Assembly (NCBI GenBank): GCA_011364975.1
Contig: RDOE01000001.1
Span: forward strand, 1 to 64,000
Reading direction: 5' to 3'
DNA from: Promethearchaeota archaeon
GTDB taxonomy: Archaea; Asgardarchaeota; Lokiarchaeia; Sigyniarchaeales; SOKP01
DNA length: 64,000 bases
Shown here: piece after piece, positions 25,448 to 34,337 of the stretch
Layout of the letters: each line of letters opens with the position of its first letter
Position numbering within the stretch: position 1 is the stretch's first letter
Made by a program: the position numbers and the translations under genes
The notes under the pieces: model-generated
Seen by the model: only the letters and a program-made list of their open reading frames with translations
The model's database searches: none
What the model was told of the DNA's origin: nothing

Positions 25448-26583
25448 AGTTTATAATTGTTCTTAATCCTTTTAATCCCGTTAAAAGATATTATTAGATT
25501 TGCCACTTCTTTTGGTACTAATGTCTTCCAATCTTTGTTATTGTTATAAATTAATTTACGGATATGAGAACCATTATATTTTTTTTTAAAAATCTCTAGT
25601 TTTTTTCCAACTTCATAACCCTCTTTTTTAAATAGTTCTCGTACCCAATCACTATTTGAGAAAACAATATCAAACCTTCCTGCAATACCCACAACATGAT
25701 CTACCCATTTATTCGCATTAAATACATCGGGAATTTTAAATATTTGATAATTGCTAGAGGATATATCTCTTACCTTTAATGCTGAAGTTATAAATTGAAT
25801 TCTCTCATTACTTGTAAAAGGATCATTCTTAGTATAGGAAAGTTGGGCACTTCCAATTCCAATTTTTAAGATTCTATAACTTTTTAAAATCTTTTTTAAA
25901 ACATATATATGCCCATGATGTAAAGGTTGAAATCTTCCAAGAAATAAAGCAATCTTGTATTCTTTATTCTCCTTATCTTCTTTTTCTTGATTAAGATTAA
26001 AAATCTTATTAAGATCGGCAGCTATTAACTCCCACCATATTTTCTTCGAATAATCTATCGCCTTTTCATTTTCTAAGATTTCAATTAATTCAGATTTAGT
26101 ATAGAATCTACTAGCATGAGTATTTAATTCCTCAGGATCGGGTTTTAAGACGATATTGTAAGGGACCATTGCTAAAAAAACATAGGAAAGCTCCGTTGTA
26201 TTTTGATTGGCTTCAGCTAAAAGATAATGAAAATGAAATTTTATAAGAGAGGTGGGAGGGATTCCAAATTCTTCTTGTAGTTCTCTTTTTGCTTCTTGTT
26301 TAATATCTTTTAAAGTTAACTCTTTTTTGTAATTAACATGCCCAGAAGCTGAGTCTGTGAAATAATTGGGAAAGGTTCTTTTATTTTCACCTCTTTTTTG
26401 TACAAGGTAAATAAATTCATTATTAGCATTTAGAGCAACAACAAATAATCTAATTATTAAATGACTTACTTTCTTTTTATGGGCTTCTTCTCTTTCCATG
26501 GGGAAAATAAATTTTGAAATCTGACCAGAATGCAAATATTTTATATTTTCATTTTTAATACATGCTAATATTTCTTTTTCCAT
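25444..26583 (-). CDS. Nudix / NMN adenylyltransferase fusion
   Basis: A 379-residue protein. Residues 40-190 are a Nudix domain: RLFVVALNANNEFIYLVQKRGENKRTFPNYF, and the box core REXXEE (REL-QEEFGI, 100-108). The spacing and SASGH recall IPP-isomerase-like Nudix proteins. Residues 209-379 are an archaeal-type NMNAT (NadM) with GRFQPLHHGH (216-225) and a C-terminal SHIRKLI-type motif. NadM makes NAD from NMN and ATP. Known NMNAT-Nudix fusions carry the domains in the other order. It sits between rtcA and the SAM-cleaving enzyme. Confidence 0.85.
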   Translation of the reverse strand: MEKEILACIKNENIKYLHSGQISKFIFPMEREEAHKKKVSHLIIRLFVVALNANNEFIYLVQKRGENKRTFPNYFTDSASGHVNYKKELTLKDIKQEAKRELQEEFGIPPTSLIKFHFHYLLAEANQNTTELSYVFLAMVPYNIVLKPDPEELNTHASRFYTKSELIEILENEKAIDYSKKIWWELIAADLNKIFNLNQEKEDKENKEYKIALFLGRFQPLHHGHIYVLKKILKSYRILKIGIGSAQLSYTKNDPFTSNERIQFITSALKVRDISSSNYQIFKIPDVFNANKWVDHVVGIAGRFDIVFSNSDWVRELFKKEGYEVGKKLEIFKKKYNGSHIRKLIYNNNKDWKTLVPKEVANLIISFNGIKRIKNNYKL

Positions 26584-26596
26584 AATTAATCATTTT

Positions 26597-27430
26597 TCAA
26601 AATTCTATTGAGATAATTTCGCCTACTTTAATCCCTAGATTTCTCGCAGCGTTCCCTTGATTTATTGAAATTTCTAGAAATCCAGTAGAACCTTCAATAT
26701 ACACCAGTTGGTTTTCAAGTACCGCATTGAAATAGGAGTAATATTTTCCAACATACATTTTACCTTTATAATTCAAATTCAATTCCATTCCTTCCTTTAA
26801 TATTATAGATGTGTTTTGAATTATATGGTTTTGAATTGGTATATTAGTAATGCAATTACCAAAAGTATCTATGTATTGAATGATACACTCGATTATTTTA
26901 TCATTTTGATTTATTTTTAGATATTGTTGGATGACCACCATCTCTAAAACATTAAATTTTGGTCCAAATTCGGGTAATGATAATCCCATTGAAATGTACG
27001 CAGCTACTGGAGCCATTATATCCCTACCATGAAATGTATTAGAAACTGGTTTATGAAAAAAATTTGAATTCTTAATATTTATACATTCAATAATTTGATC
27101 CAAAGAATGAACCAGAGGGATAATTCCATTATTAGGGCCAATTAAATATTGATTTATGCTTGTTTTAACTGCCAATAATTCTCTCGAACTGCCAACACCA
27201 GGATCTACTACAATTACGAAAATTGTATTTTCGGGAAAATATGGATAAACTGTTTTAAGAATATAGGCCGCTTCGATAAGGGAATAAGGATTTATATTAT
27301 GAGCAATATCGATAATTTTAACTTCTGGATTGATGCTCAAAATCACACCTTTCATACTAGCTACATAATGATGCCCTCTCTGGCCAAAATCTGTAATTAA
27401 AGCTATAATTTGCGGGGTTAATTTTGTCAT
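26597..27430 (-). CDS. SAM hydroxide adenosyltransferase (DUF62)
   Basis: A 277-residue member of the SAM-dependent chlorinase/fluorinase family. Archaeal members split S-adenosylmethionine to adenosine and methionine with a water-derived hydroxide. IALITDFGQRGHHYVASMKG, IIDIAHNINPYSLIEAAYIL and VVDPGVGSSRELLAVKT are the signatures, and FHGRDIMAPVAA lies before the C-terminal domain. The catalytic Asp-Arg-His set cannot be mapped with certainty by eye. It begins 13 bp before the Nudix-NMNAT gene, so an operon is likely. Confidence 0.9.
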   Translation of the reverse strand: MTKLTPQIIALITDFGQRGHHYVASMKGVILSINPEVKIIDIAHNINPYSLIEAAYILKTVYPYFPENTIFVIVVDPGVGSSRELLAVKTSINQYLIGPNNGIIPLVHSLDQIIECINIKNSNFFHKPVSNTFHGRDIMAPVAAYISMGLSLPEFGPKFNVLEMVVIQQYLKINQNDKIIECIIQYIDTFGNCITNIPIQNHIIQNTSIILKEGMELNLNYKGKMYVGKYYSYFNAVLENQLVYIEGSTGFLEISINQGNAARNLGIKVGEIISIEF

Positions 27431-27492
27431 ATTAGATTGTTTGATTTAAAGTTGAAATTTTAAAGTTAATTCAAAAAAAGTAAGAATTTTAA

Positions 27493-28395
27493 TTATTTTT
27501 TTTTATACTTCTCATCAACTTTATAAAAATCTTCAAGTGCTTTTGATTTTAACCGATATTCTTCTTCTTTCTCAAAATCAACTAACTTTTTTGATAAGTC
27601 ACTAGCTTCTTTATAAGAAAGATATGCTGAATTAAAATCCTCATTTCTCAAATAAGTTCTTGCCTCTTGTACTAATTTATCTCTTCTTTTTTGTAACTCA
27701 GGAATACTTTCACAAAACTTAGCTTTCTCGTTTAAAGAGTCCGCAATGTCTGCACAATATAATTCCTCCGCTAAATTTGATGCCTTTTTATAAAATTTTG
27801 CGGCTTTATCATAATCTAGTTCTTTCAAACTACTCTCAGCTGTTTTAAAAAATTCTGATACTTTTTCATGTTCTCCTGCTTCAACTCTTTTTAGAAGTTC
27901 TTGAGCTATTTTCCTTTCATCTTTACCACCACTTAACATCAATTTAGTGGTAGTTATTATACTCTCTTTTAAAACATCAGGTTTTAAACTATCAATCAGG
28001 GGTTCTAAATGCTCCAGATAAATATCTTTTAGGATTGATTCAAATTCATTTTGCTCCATTTTTAACAAATTTAAGCCTAATACTTCCATCGCTTCTGAAG
28101 CTTCCTTAAGAGTTGATCTAAATTTTTCAGGTTTTTCAGTTTCATTTAAGAGAAGCCCAACAATAATTCCTGAGGCTTTACGTACTAATTTTCCCTCAAA
28201 ATTATAAATGTATGAAAAAACTTTATGATCTTTAAGCTTCAATACATTATAATCACTTTTTGAATGATCAAGATGCAACCTTAAAAATAAATCATTTGAT
28301 AATTCAAAGGTTTTTTTACCATCCTTAAAATAATATCCTAAAATTTTATAATCGGCATCTAACGGTAATAATACAGCAAAAGCGCCAGTTGGCAT
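27493..28395 (-). CDS. longin-like protein with TPR-type repeats
   Basis: A 300-residue protein. The first 120 residues (GAFAVLLPLDADYKILGYYFKDGKKTFELSND..., KVFSYIYNFEGKLVRKASGIIVGLLL) have the strand-helix pattern of a longin-like domain. The rest has repeats typical of TPR/microtubule-interacting helices (FFKTAESSLKELDYDKAAKFYKKASNLAEELYCADIADSL, ARTYLRNEDFNSAYLSYKEASDLSKKL). Two coiled-coil genes follow upstream in the transcript. This resembles Asgard trafficking-like modules; function unproven. Confidence 0.65.
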   Translation of the reverse strand: MPTGAFAVLLPLDADYKILGYYFKDGKKTFELSNDLFLRLHLDHSKSDYNVLKLKDHKVFSYIYNFEGKLVRKASGIIVGLLLNETEKPEKFRSTLKEASEAMEVLGLNLLKMEQNEFESILKDIYLEHLEPLIDSLKPDVLKESIITTTKLMLSGGKDERKIAQELLKRVEAGEHEKVSEFFKTAESSLKELDYDKAAKFYKKASNLAEELYCADIADSLNEKAKFCESIPELQKRRDKLVQEARTYLRNEDFNSAYLSYKEASDLSKKLVDFEKEEEYRLKSKALEDFYKVDEKYKKK

Positions 28396-28455
28396 AATTA
28401 AACACTCCGAAATTTTTATATTTTTAAGATAGATAAATTATGATCATAAAAAAAT

Positions 28456-28887
28456 TTAAATATTTGATGGTTCTCTACAACTTATTATTCTATTAGTCTC
28501 TTCTCTAATTGATTGGATAACATTTAATAATTGAGCATAATATAAATTATTAGAAACTGCTTTTGCAGCCTGTCGAATTAACTCAATCGCTTTCTTTTCA
28601 TCTTCCGTTATATTTTCAATTGATTTCTTTTCGTAGAGTTGTTTAATACTTTTATTAAAATCATTTGCGATCTCTTGCATATTATCACTTGATTTCATCC
28701 GAAATTGCTTAAGTACTTCAACTATAAGTCTTATATTTTCATTAATCGAAATAGTTTCTTCAGAAAATTTCTGAGACATGCTTTGAATTGCTGTACTCAT
28801 TTGATTTATTTGAGCAATAGTACCATCTAACGATGCGGTAATTTGATTAATCTTATTAATCATCTCATCTAATAACTTTTCTGCCAT
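28456..28887 (-). CDS. coiled-coil protein
   Basis: A 143-residue protein. Residues 8-60 carry heptad-like hydrophobic spacing (INQITASLDGTIAQINQMSTAIQSMSQKF), and a more globular helical C-terminus follows (ELIRQAAKAVSNNLYYAQLLNVIQSIREETNRI). It resembles the next gene in length and layout, so the two may form hetero-coils with each other or with the longin/TPR protein. No family recognised. Confidence 0.55.
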   Translation of the reverse strand: MAEKLLDEMINKINQITASLDGTIAQINQMSTAIQSMSQKFSEETISINENIRLIVEVLKQFRMKSSDNMQEIANDFNKSIKQLYEKKSIENITEDEKKAIELIRQAAKAVSNNLYYAQLLNVIQSIREETNRIISCREPSNI

Positions 28888-28908
28888 TTGTTTTTCACCA
28901 ACTTAACT

Positions 28909-29322
28909 TTAACCTTTACTTGAAGGTTTTGTTTTTAATTCCTTTACTGAAGTAATTGCTTCTGATAATAGCAAATTTACCGTATCTTGATTAAGTATTT
29001 CACTGGAAAGCCTTTCAAATTCCTGAAGATTACTTATTAAAGTACTCAAAGCTTCTAATCCTAATCCTTCTTGTATCTTCTTTAATTCATTCTTAGTACT
29101 TTCCCCGATTTCCTTCAAGACTCCAATGTGCTTATTTTGAGTAACATCAATTTCTTCCGAAAATTCTTTTAACTTCTCATTTAAATTAATAATCTTTTGC
29201 TCAATATTCTGATTTAATCCGTCCATCGAGGTTTTTAACCCCTGTATTGCCTGCCCAAGCTGTGCTATTCTTTTATAGATGGAATTTAACAAGTCAGTTA
29301 ACATTTCTGCCATAAGGATCAC
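28909..29322 (-). CDS. coiled-coil protein
   Basis: A 137-residue (or 134, starting at the second ATG) protein with an amphipathic N-terminal helix and a coiled coil over residues 18-85. The pattern KTSMDGLNQNIEQKIINLNEKLKEFSEEIDVTQ recalls heptads of bacterial chemoreceptors or SNARE-like helices, but specific SNARE features (zero-layer residue) are not clear. It is first in the operon with the other coiled-coil and longin/TPR genes. A Lys-Pro-Ser tail ends the protein. Confidence 0.55.
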   Translation of the reverse strand: MILMAEMLTDLLNSIYKRIAQLGQAIQGLKTSMDGLNQNIEQKIINLNEKLKEFSEEIDVTQNKHIGVLKEIGESTKNELKKIQEGLGLEALSTLISNLQEFERLSSEILNQDTVNLLLSEAITSVKELKTKPSSKG

Positions 29323-29459
29323 TATTCAAATTTTTTCTGATGCTATGTAATTTCTATATCTGATTTTACTTATTAATATAACAGAGTACTCCAATAAAAA
29401 AATTTTTATGTTTTTGTGCTTTTTGAGTTTATAATAATAAGATTTTAAATATTATCTCA

Positions 29460-29639
29460 GGGCCATTAGCTCAGACAGAAGTGAGAAAATCTCTCTCTGC
29501 CTGGAATGGTTAACGAGGTTTTGAAATAGCTTGGCCAACAAGCGCAGGTCTTATAAGTGACCCATGGACAGACATTAAGAATTTATTTGTCCATGTCAAT
29601 AAAAACCTGAGATCCGGGGTTCAAATCCCCGATGGCCCA
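29460..29639 (+). tRNA. tRNA-Ile(UAU) with three BHB introns
   Basis: Mature 75-nt tRNA: 29460-29476, 29507-29512, 29540-29556 and 29605-29639. Acceptor GGGCCAT/ATGGCCC, D-arm TAGCTCAGACTGGTTAAAGC, anticodon stem CAGGT/ACCTG, loop CTTATAA (anticodon TAT), T-arm CGGGG-TTCAAAT-CCCCG, discriminator A. Introns: 29477-29506 (30 nt, D-loop; helix UCAG/CUGG, bulges ACA and AAT), 29513-29539 (27 nt, D-loop; helix UGGU/GCCA, bulges UAA and ACA) and 29557-29604 (48 nt, anticodon loop; helix UUAU/AUAA, bulges AAG and AAA). All splice to a near-consensus tRNA. A TTTAAATA-like box A lies about 15-20 bp upstream. CCA is not encoded. Confidence 0.9.
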
Positions 29640-29669
29640 TTTTTTTCTCAAATTTTTTAATTCCTTTGT

Positions 29670-30557
29670 TTATTTAATATATCCACTCATTTTTAATTGT
29701 ATGATTTGCCATTCGATTAATAGTTGTAATCCATGAATATTTTCTTTAGTATGAATTGTTGAATTCGGAGTGAATTTTTGATGGTATTTGGCAGTGATGT
29801 ACTCTAAAGAGGAGTTTTCATTATACCATTGTATTATCGAATTTTTAGAATCAAAGTGGAACTCTTCCATCATACTGATGGTTTCCTCGTAATCCTTACC
29901 TGTCCAAACTCCAAAGTGAGGCATACTTATCGAATTTACTCTGTTTTTTAAAAGTCTTAATTTTTCAAAAGTTTTTAGAAGCTCGGTTTCATTAAAATCA
30001 GGAGGAGCAAATTCTGGTATATGGGTATTTGGATCAAATCTATCAATTATTGCATCTCCTACAAAAATATTTTTATTTTTACTATCAAGAATAGCGATAC
30101 AGTCTTGAGTGTGTCCAAAAAAGTTGAAAATCTCTAATTTTAATCCATTTACATTGAAAATGTCTCCCTCTTTTAGGGGGGTTACATTCTCTATAACAGG
30201 TACGCTGTATCCAAAGATTTTATTCATTTTATCAGGATTCTTTAAATTATTTATCGCCTTTTCTGAAGCAAGAATTTCAATTTCTGAATCAGGTATTAAT
30301 TTTTTCAACTTTTCTACTCCTTGTACATGGTCAAAATGAGAATGAGTCAATATTATTTTATGAATTGGATAAAGTCCATACTGATTAAGCTTTTTAATAA
30401 ATTTTCTTACTCCTAATTCAGAGGGAGCATCTATCATTACTCGCATTCCCTCATTTTCTATTACATAAACCGCTAAACTTCCTTTAAGTTTATACAATTC
30501 TGCATCTATTAAATAAGTATTATCATTAAACTTTCCTTCTGTATTGATGTGAACCAT
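29670..30557 (-). CDS. metallo-beta-lactamase fold hydrolase
   Basis: A 295-residue protein with the di-metal motif THSHFDH (about 71-77), a later GHTQD and IFVGDAIIDR that carry further metal ligands, and a C-terminal helical region. The layout matches glyoxalase-II-like or LACTB2-like hydrolases; the reaction is unknown. It is 30 bp from tRNA-Ile on the opposite strand. Confidence 0.88.
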   Translation of the reverse strand: MVHINTEGKFNDNTYLIDAELYKLKGSLAVYVIENEGMRVMIDAPSELGVRKFIKKLNQYGLYPIHKIILTHSHFDHVQGVEKLKKLIPDSEIEILASEKAINNLKNPDKMNKIFGYSVPVIENVTPLKEGDIFNVNGLKLEIFNFFGHTQDCIAILDSKNKNIFVGDAIIDRFDPNTHIPEFAPPDFNETELLKTFEKLRLLKNRVNSISMPHFGVWTGKDYEETISMMEEFHFDSKNSIIQWYNENSSLEYITAKYHQKFTPNSTIHTKENIHGLQLLIEWQIIQLKMSGYIK

Positions 30558-30766
30558 AAAAAAATCACGATATTTATTATTATATGTATTATATTTAAAT
30601 TAAACGTAAATTATAAATGATATTGATAAGGAAGATTTATAATCCATTAAAATAGAATAGAATAAAATCGTTTATAGTATATTTTGATTTCTTATCTTTA
30701 GAATTATGATCGGATTTTTATAATATGGTTTCATCATAAGATATCACTATAGTTTAGGATGGTAAT

Positions 30767-31282
30767 ATAACTCCCCAAAGTGAGTTAATTTCATTTAATT
30801 CAGAAGAGAGTACGAAAAAAACATTTTACATTATTATTTTAATCTTATTTGTAGCATTTTTAATAATCCTTTCTGTCGCTGTTATTCCTTTATTTGAAGA
30901 ACAAAATAGAAAAGTAGCCTATTCGGTAATGTGGGGGATCGAAATTGCGGTTATACTACTTGTTTCATGCGTTTTACCTGGAATTCTTAAAATTCGCCAA
31001 TTTAGCATATCAAATGAAGGAATTAGAATAAATAAGCCATTTCAATTAGGTTTCAATATTAAATGGAATGATTTTAACAAGATTGAAATAAGAGAATAGA
31101 AAATAATGGCTGGTAGGGTTAGGCGTAATTTCGTAGTCTTTAGATTTTTATCTAATGAAGAAACAAGAGAAATTAAAATAGAACCAGGTAGGGACTTTCG
31201 TTAAGAGTCAATCTAAAAAATTACTAAAATTCTTAAAAGATATGCTGATAAATTTAATAAACCGTATCTAGAAGAGTTATAA
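30767..31282 (+). pseudogene. decayed membrane-anchored PH-like protein gene
   Basis: One reading frame of about 171 codons interrupted by TAG (31097), TAA (31202) and TAA (31214). The intact part encodes two membrane helices (TFYIIILILFVAFLIILSVAVIP, then GIEIAVILLVSCVLPGIL). Then comes a beta-rich region (IRQFSISNEGIRINKPFQLGFNIKWNDFNKIEI) like bacterial/archaeal PH-like domains. Across the stops the frame continues in sense: FVVFRFLSNEETREIKIEPGRDFR, ESI, KITKILKRYADKFNKPYLEEL. Single base changes (such as GAA to TAA) explain the stops. The apparent start is ATA 30767. It fills most of the 780-bp gap. Confidence 0.55.
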
Positions 31283-31338
31283 TGAATATTTTTATTGTTG
31301 TTACTTTACTTTTTTAGAAAACAGCTTTAAAGGTTGCT

Positions 31339-32037
31339 TTATCGAAGTTTACTTGATTCTTTTAAATCTTTCTCGAAAAATTTGGCGCCATAATGTGAAA
31401 ATAAAACTGCCGAGGGGTTATGGGGTGATGAGCGTTCTTTTGCTATTAGAGTAGTTACTGGTGCTTCAGAAAGCCTTGTAAAAGTTATATCATGTCCCAC
31501 ACACAAACCTATTATAATGTTCATATCTGTATGTGCATCATTTAATAATAAGGCTTGAGCTACGGGATTACATGTTACCCATCCTATCGTATATCCAGTC
31601 TTAGAAAACATATTAAATTCTTCTGGAACTCCTACATCAACTTTTTTCAGAGAGCCCGTTTTGCAACAGATGCTTGCGATTTTAAAATCATACTTTTCCA
31701 AGATTTCTGCTATTTTCTGTGCCTCTCTAAGCAAACCAACACAGAAAGCTAACCCTAATTTTTTGTAGCCCATTCCTTTAGCATATTCAATGGTATCTTT
31801 TAATCTTGGCCAATGAATATAGCCTTTTGCTTCTACAATGGAGGCCACTGCAGTAGACTTTTTTACAAATTCATCCGTTTCAAAATATTTTGCTGCTTGA
31901 TTCTCAATTTCAACTTTAATTTTCATTGGACAATTATCTAATATTCTATTAGCTTTACCTACGGTACAAAATGATATACTATTACATTTATGGCAAGTAG
32001 GATAATCTTTCCCATCATTTTGTGAGGATTCATTCAT
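31339..32037 (-). CDS. DUF1847 metal-binding protein
   Basis: A 232-residue protein with an N-terminal cysteine cluster CHKCNSISFC...CPM and internal motifs (KLGLAFCVGLLREAQKIAEIL, CCKTGSLKK, CNPVAQALLLNDAHTD, CVGHDITFTRLSEAPVTTLIAKERSSPHNPSAVL). The pattern matches DUF1847, found mostly in anaerobes and suspected to bind metal. Function unknown. Confidence 0.85.
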   Translation of the reverse strand: MNESSQNDGKDYPTCHKCNSISFCTVGKANRILDNCPMKIKVEIENQAAKYFETDEFVKKSTAVASIVEAKGYIHWPRLKDTIEYAKGMGYKKLGLAFCVGLLREAQKIAEILEKYDFKIASICCKTGSLKKVDVGVPEEFNMFSKTGYTIGWVTCNPVAQALLLNDAHTDMNIIIGLCVGHDITFTRLSEAPVTTLIAKERSSPHNPSAVLFSHYGAKFFEKDLKESSKLR

Positions 32038-32158
32038 AATGTAATAAAGTTGTGATTAATTTTAGGATATATTATAAGTTTGTATAGATGAGTTATTAAA
32101 CTATAAGTTTTAATGAAACAAATAGCAAAATTGAAAAACCAGTAATAAAATTTAGATC

Positions 32159-32839
32159 TTATTTATCTAAATTTGTTGTTAATAAATTTAAAACCCATTT
32201 TTTAATCTGCATTAAGTTTTTTAGGAGTCCGGCTACATAATTTTCTGGAAAGGGCTTTTCATGGTCAAAAGTTTGAACTATGGTCATCCATTTGTTTAAT
32301 GCGAGCTGAACCAAACTAGAGCCCTCCGCTTCCATAAACATAGGTACTACAGCTGCGCTTTCTCGAGCGTCTCCTATACTAAAATAGACTTTTCTATTGA
32401 TATCTTTGAGCATAACATAATTAGCACACTCATCGAGCTTCCTTTCTACTAAAATGGTTTTAAGTAATGCTAATTTTAACTCTATATTCTTTATTGCGAA
32501 TAATTCTTTTCTTCTTTTTAATTTTGGATAAATATCATTAATTAATTTATCACCCGAACTTCCTTCAGGAAAATACTTTCTAGCTCTTAAGCAATCATCA
32601 AATGTTTCAATTGAGAGAAATTTTTTAGTATTTGAATAGAAGATCGCTTGAGAGCCACCAGTTGTCTCACTTTGAGATAATTTAATCATGATATTCCTCA
32701 TTCCGATAGAATTACACGTATGATATGCTAATTCAAACAATTCTCGGGGAGTTAAGGGATGATAGGGTTCTTCAAATTCGTTATATGGCCACTGTATTGA
32801 TATTACGTTATTAAACTGGTTTAAAAGGAGATTTTCCAT
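32159..32839 (-). CDS. hypothetical protein near the selenocysteine genes
   Basis: A 226-residue soluble alpha/beta protein (SIQWPYNEFEEPYHPLTPRELFELAYHTCNSIGMRNIMIKLS..., KVYFSIGDARESAAVVPMFMEAEGSSL). No P-loop is seen, so it is not the phosphoseryl-tRNA kinase expected in a Sec system. It is upstream of nothing co-directional within 97 bp except SepSecS, so co-transcription with SepSecS is possible. No family recognised. Confidence 0.5.
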   Translation of the reverse strand: MENLLLNQFNNVISIQWPYNEFEEPYHPLTPRELFELAYHTCNSIGMRNIMIKLSQSETTGGSQAIFYSNTKKFLSIETFDDCLRARKYFPEGSSGDKLINDIYPKLKRRKELFAIKNIELKLALLKTILVERKLDECANYVMLKDINRKVYFSIGDARESAAVVPMFMEAEGSSLVQLALNKWMTIVQTFDHEKPFPENYVAGLLKNLMQIKKWVLNLLTTNLDK

Positions 32840-32936
32840 TATTGCTCCAATAAGTTATTTTTATTATAATATAGTACTTCTAGTTTTTATTATTTTTTAT
32901 CATTTTGAAAATAAGATTTGATTTCGAATGATATAA

Positions 32937-34313
32937 TTATTTTTGAGTTACCTGTTGGTATGCTTTTTCTAATCGTTCAACAGCGGAGTGAATATCCTCT
33001 GTAGATGCTCCAATCGCTGCATTCATTACAATATAAGGAGTTTTATAATCAGAAGTACAAGTACCAAATACATTTTTCTCAGGATTATAGACGCGAGGTC
33101 CTGTTACGCGGAGATTATACAATGCACCCCCTAATGCGAACAATTGCTCCGACTTCATATTATTTAATGACATCGCAACCGCAACAGGGTTAAATACTTT
33201 TAAAATTCTCTCATTATATTTTTTAGCTATAATTTTTAATTTATCTTCAAGATCTCTTCGGTTACGTTTTTGGTCTGCTAATAGTTTTTCATATCCATCA
33301 ATTCCCAATGAAAGCATGGAGATTAAAAAATTAACAATTGGGGTAGCTGAAGCTCTTCCAGCATATGCTTGGCTGATTCTTGTGATTGTCTCTTCATTGG
33401 GAGAAGCTATAATTGCTCCTCCTATAGGGGTAAGAGCATTTTTATCGGTTGATTGGATAATAGCATCAATTCTTCCTGCATCTATTCCAGTTCTAATCAA
33501 TTTCATCCACTCAGGACTTTGGACACCATATGCATTAATTACAATATGCACAAGATCATTTTCTTTAGCGAATTTACTTATCTCCTTAATATCATCATTT
33601 TCACGTGGGGGGAAAAAACTAGTAAGGGAAATGACTCCAAAACAATTTTTATCTAAGCTCTGTTGTATATCTTCAATAGGGATTCGTACTGCATCTCCAA
33701 ATATCTTACCTTTAACAGTTTTACGTCTTATACCCATTAAATCTAATCCTTTGATTAAAGATTTATGATCGATCTGCGGAACAATTACAGTTCTTTTATG
33801 CAATAATTTGTCGTCATTCCAATCAGGCCTCAGTGCACCAACAGTTAAGGCTAAAGCCATTCCAGTACATAGAGGTACAGTAATAGCACTTTTAATATTG
33901 GGAACACCGAATTTTTTAAGGAAGTTTAGGGCTAAGTAATTGGTTATATCATACATTATTGAACCTCCTGGAGCTTTAGGCTGCGGAGCTGTTAGGAATC
34001 CGCTTCGACCAACGCCATGACAAAATCCAGCAGAGGTTTTTTTGTGGAGATTTGAAGCAATTCTAGCTTCTCTTTCTCCAACTCTTGATGCTAAATTATC
34101 TTTATCTGTATCCATTTTAGAAAGCATTTGAAGAAAAAATTCAATTTGTTCCTCCGACCATGATGATTTAGGTAGATTTTTTTGTTCAAATAATATTTTG
34201 AGTGGTTTTAAGAAATTGTTAAAAACTAATTGTCCTCTATCTAATATATTTTGAGGAATTGTAGAATTCTTGAAAAATTCAATCAAATTATTAAAATCCA
34301 TTGAATTATTCAC
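32937..34313 (-). CDS. spcS: O-phosphoseryl-tRNA(Sec) selenium transferase (SepSecS)
   Basis: A 458-residue PLP enzyme that turns phosphoseryl-tRNA(Sec) into selenocysteinyl-tRNA(Sec) with selenophosphate. Segments match the human enzyme closely: GVGRSG (100-105), QPKAPGGSIMYDITNYL, VPLCTGMALALT, HIVINAYGVQS, and QSTDKNALTPIGG with the PLP lysine at 291. AYAGRASATPIVNFLISMLSLG follows. It lies next to tRNA-Sec, 25 bp away, and 4 kb from the dedicated elongation factor. Confidence 0.96.
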   Translation of the reverse strand: MNNSMDFNNLIEFFKNSTIPQNILDRGQLVFNNFLKPLKILFEQKNLPKSSWSEEQIEFFLQMLSKMDTDKDNLASRVGEREARIASNLHKKTSAGFCHGVGRSGFLTAPQPKAPGGSIMYDITNYLALNFLKKFGVPNIKSAITVPLCTGMALALTVGALRPDWNDDKLLHKRTVIVPQIDHKSLIKGLDLMGIRRKTVKGKIFGDAVRIPIEDIQQSLDKNCFGVISLTSFFPPRENDDIKEISKFAKENDLVHIVINAYGVQSPEWMKLIRTGIDAGRIDAIIQSTDKNALTPIGGAIIASPNEETITRISQAYAGRASATPIVNFLISMLSLGIDGYEKLLADQKRNRRDLEDKLKIIAKKYNERILKVFNPVAVAMSLNNMKSEQLFALGGALYNLRVTGPRVYNPEKNVFGTCTSDYKTPYIVMNAAIGASTEDIHSAVERLEKAYQQVTQK

Positions 34314-34337
34314 TCTCTTTTTTAATTGAATTAAAAT

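Noticed and set aside
31097..31099. Pyrrolysine reading of the TAG in the decayed gene
   Set aside because: Two TAA stops follow in the same frame, so suppression of TAG would not restore the protein.
33316..33768. 150-codon frame opposite SepSecS
   Set aside because: Antisense shadow of a well-conserved gene; no ribosome-binding site or recognisable protein.
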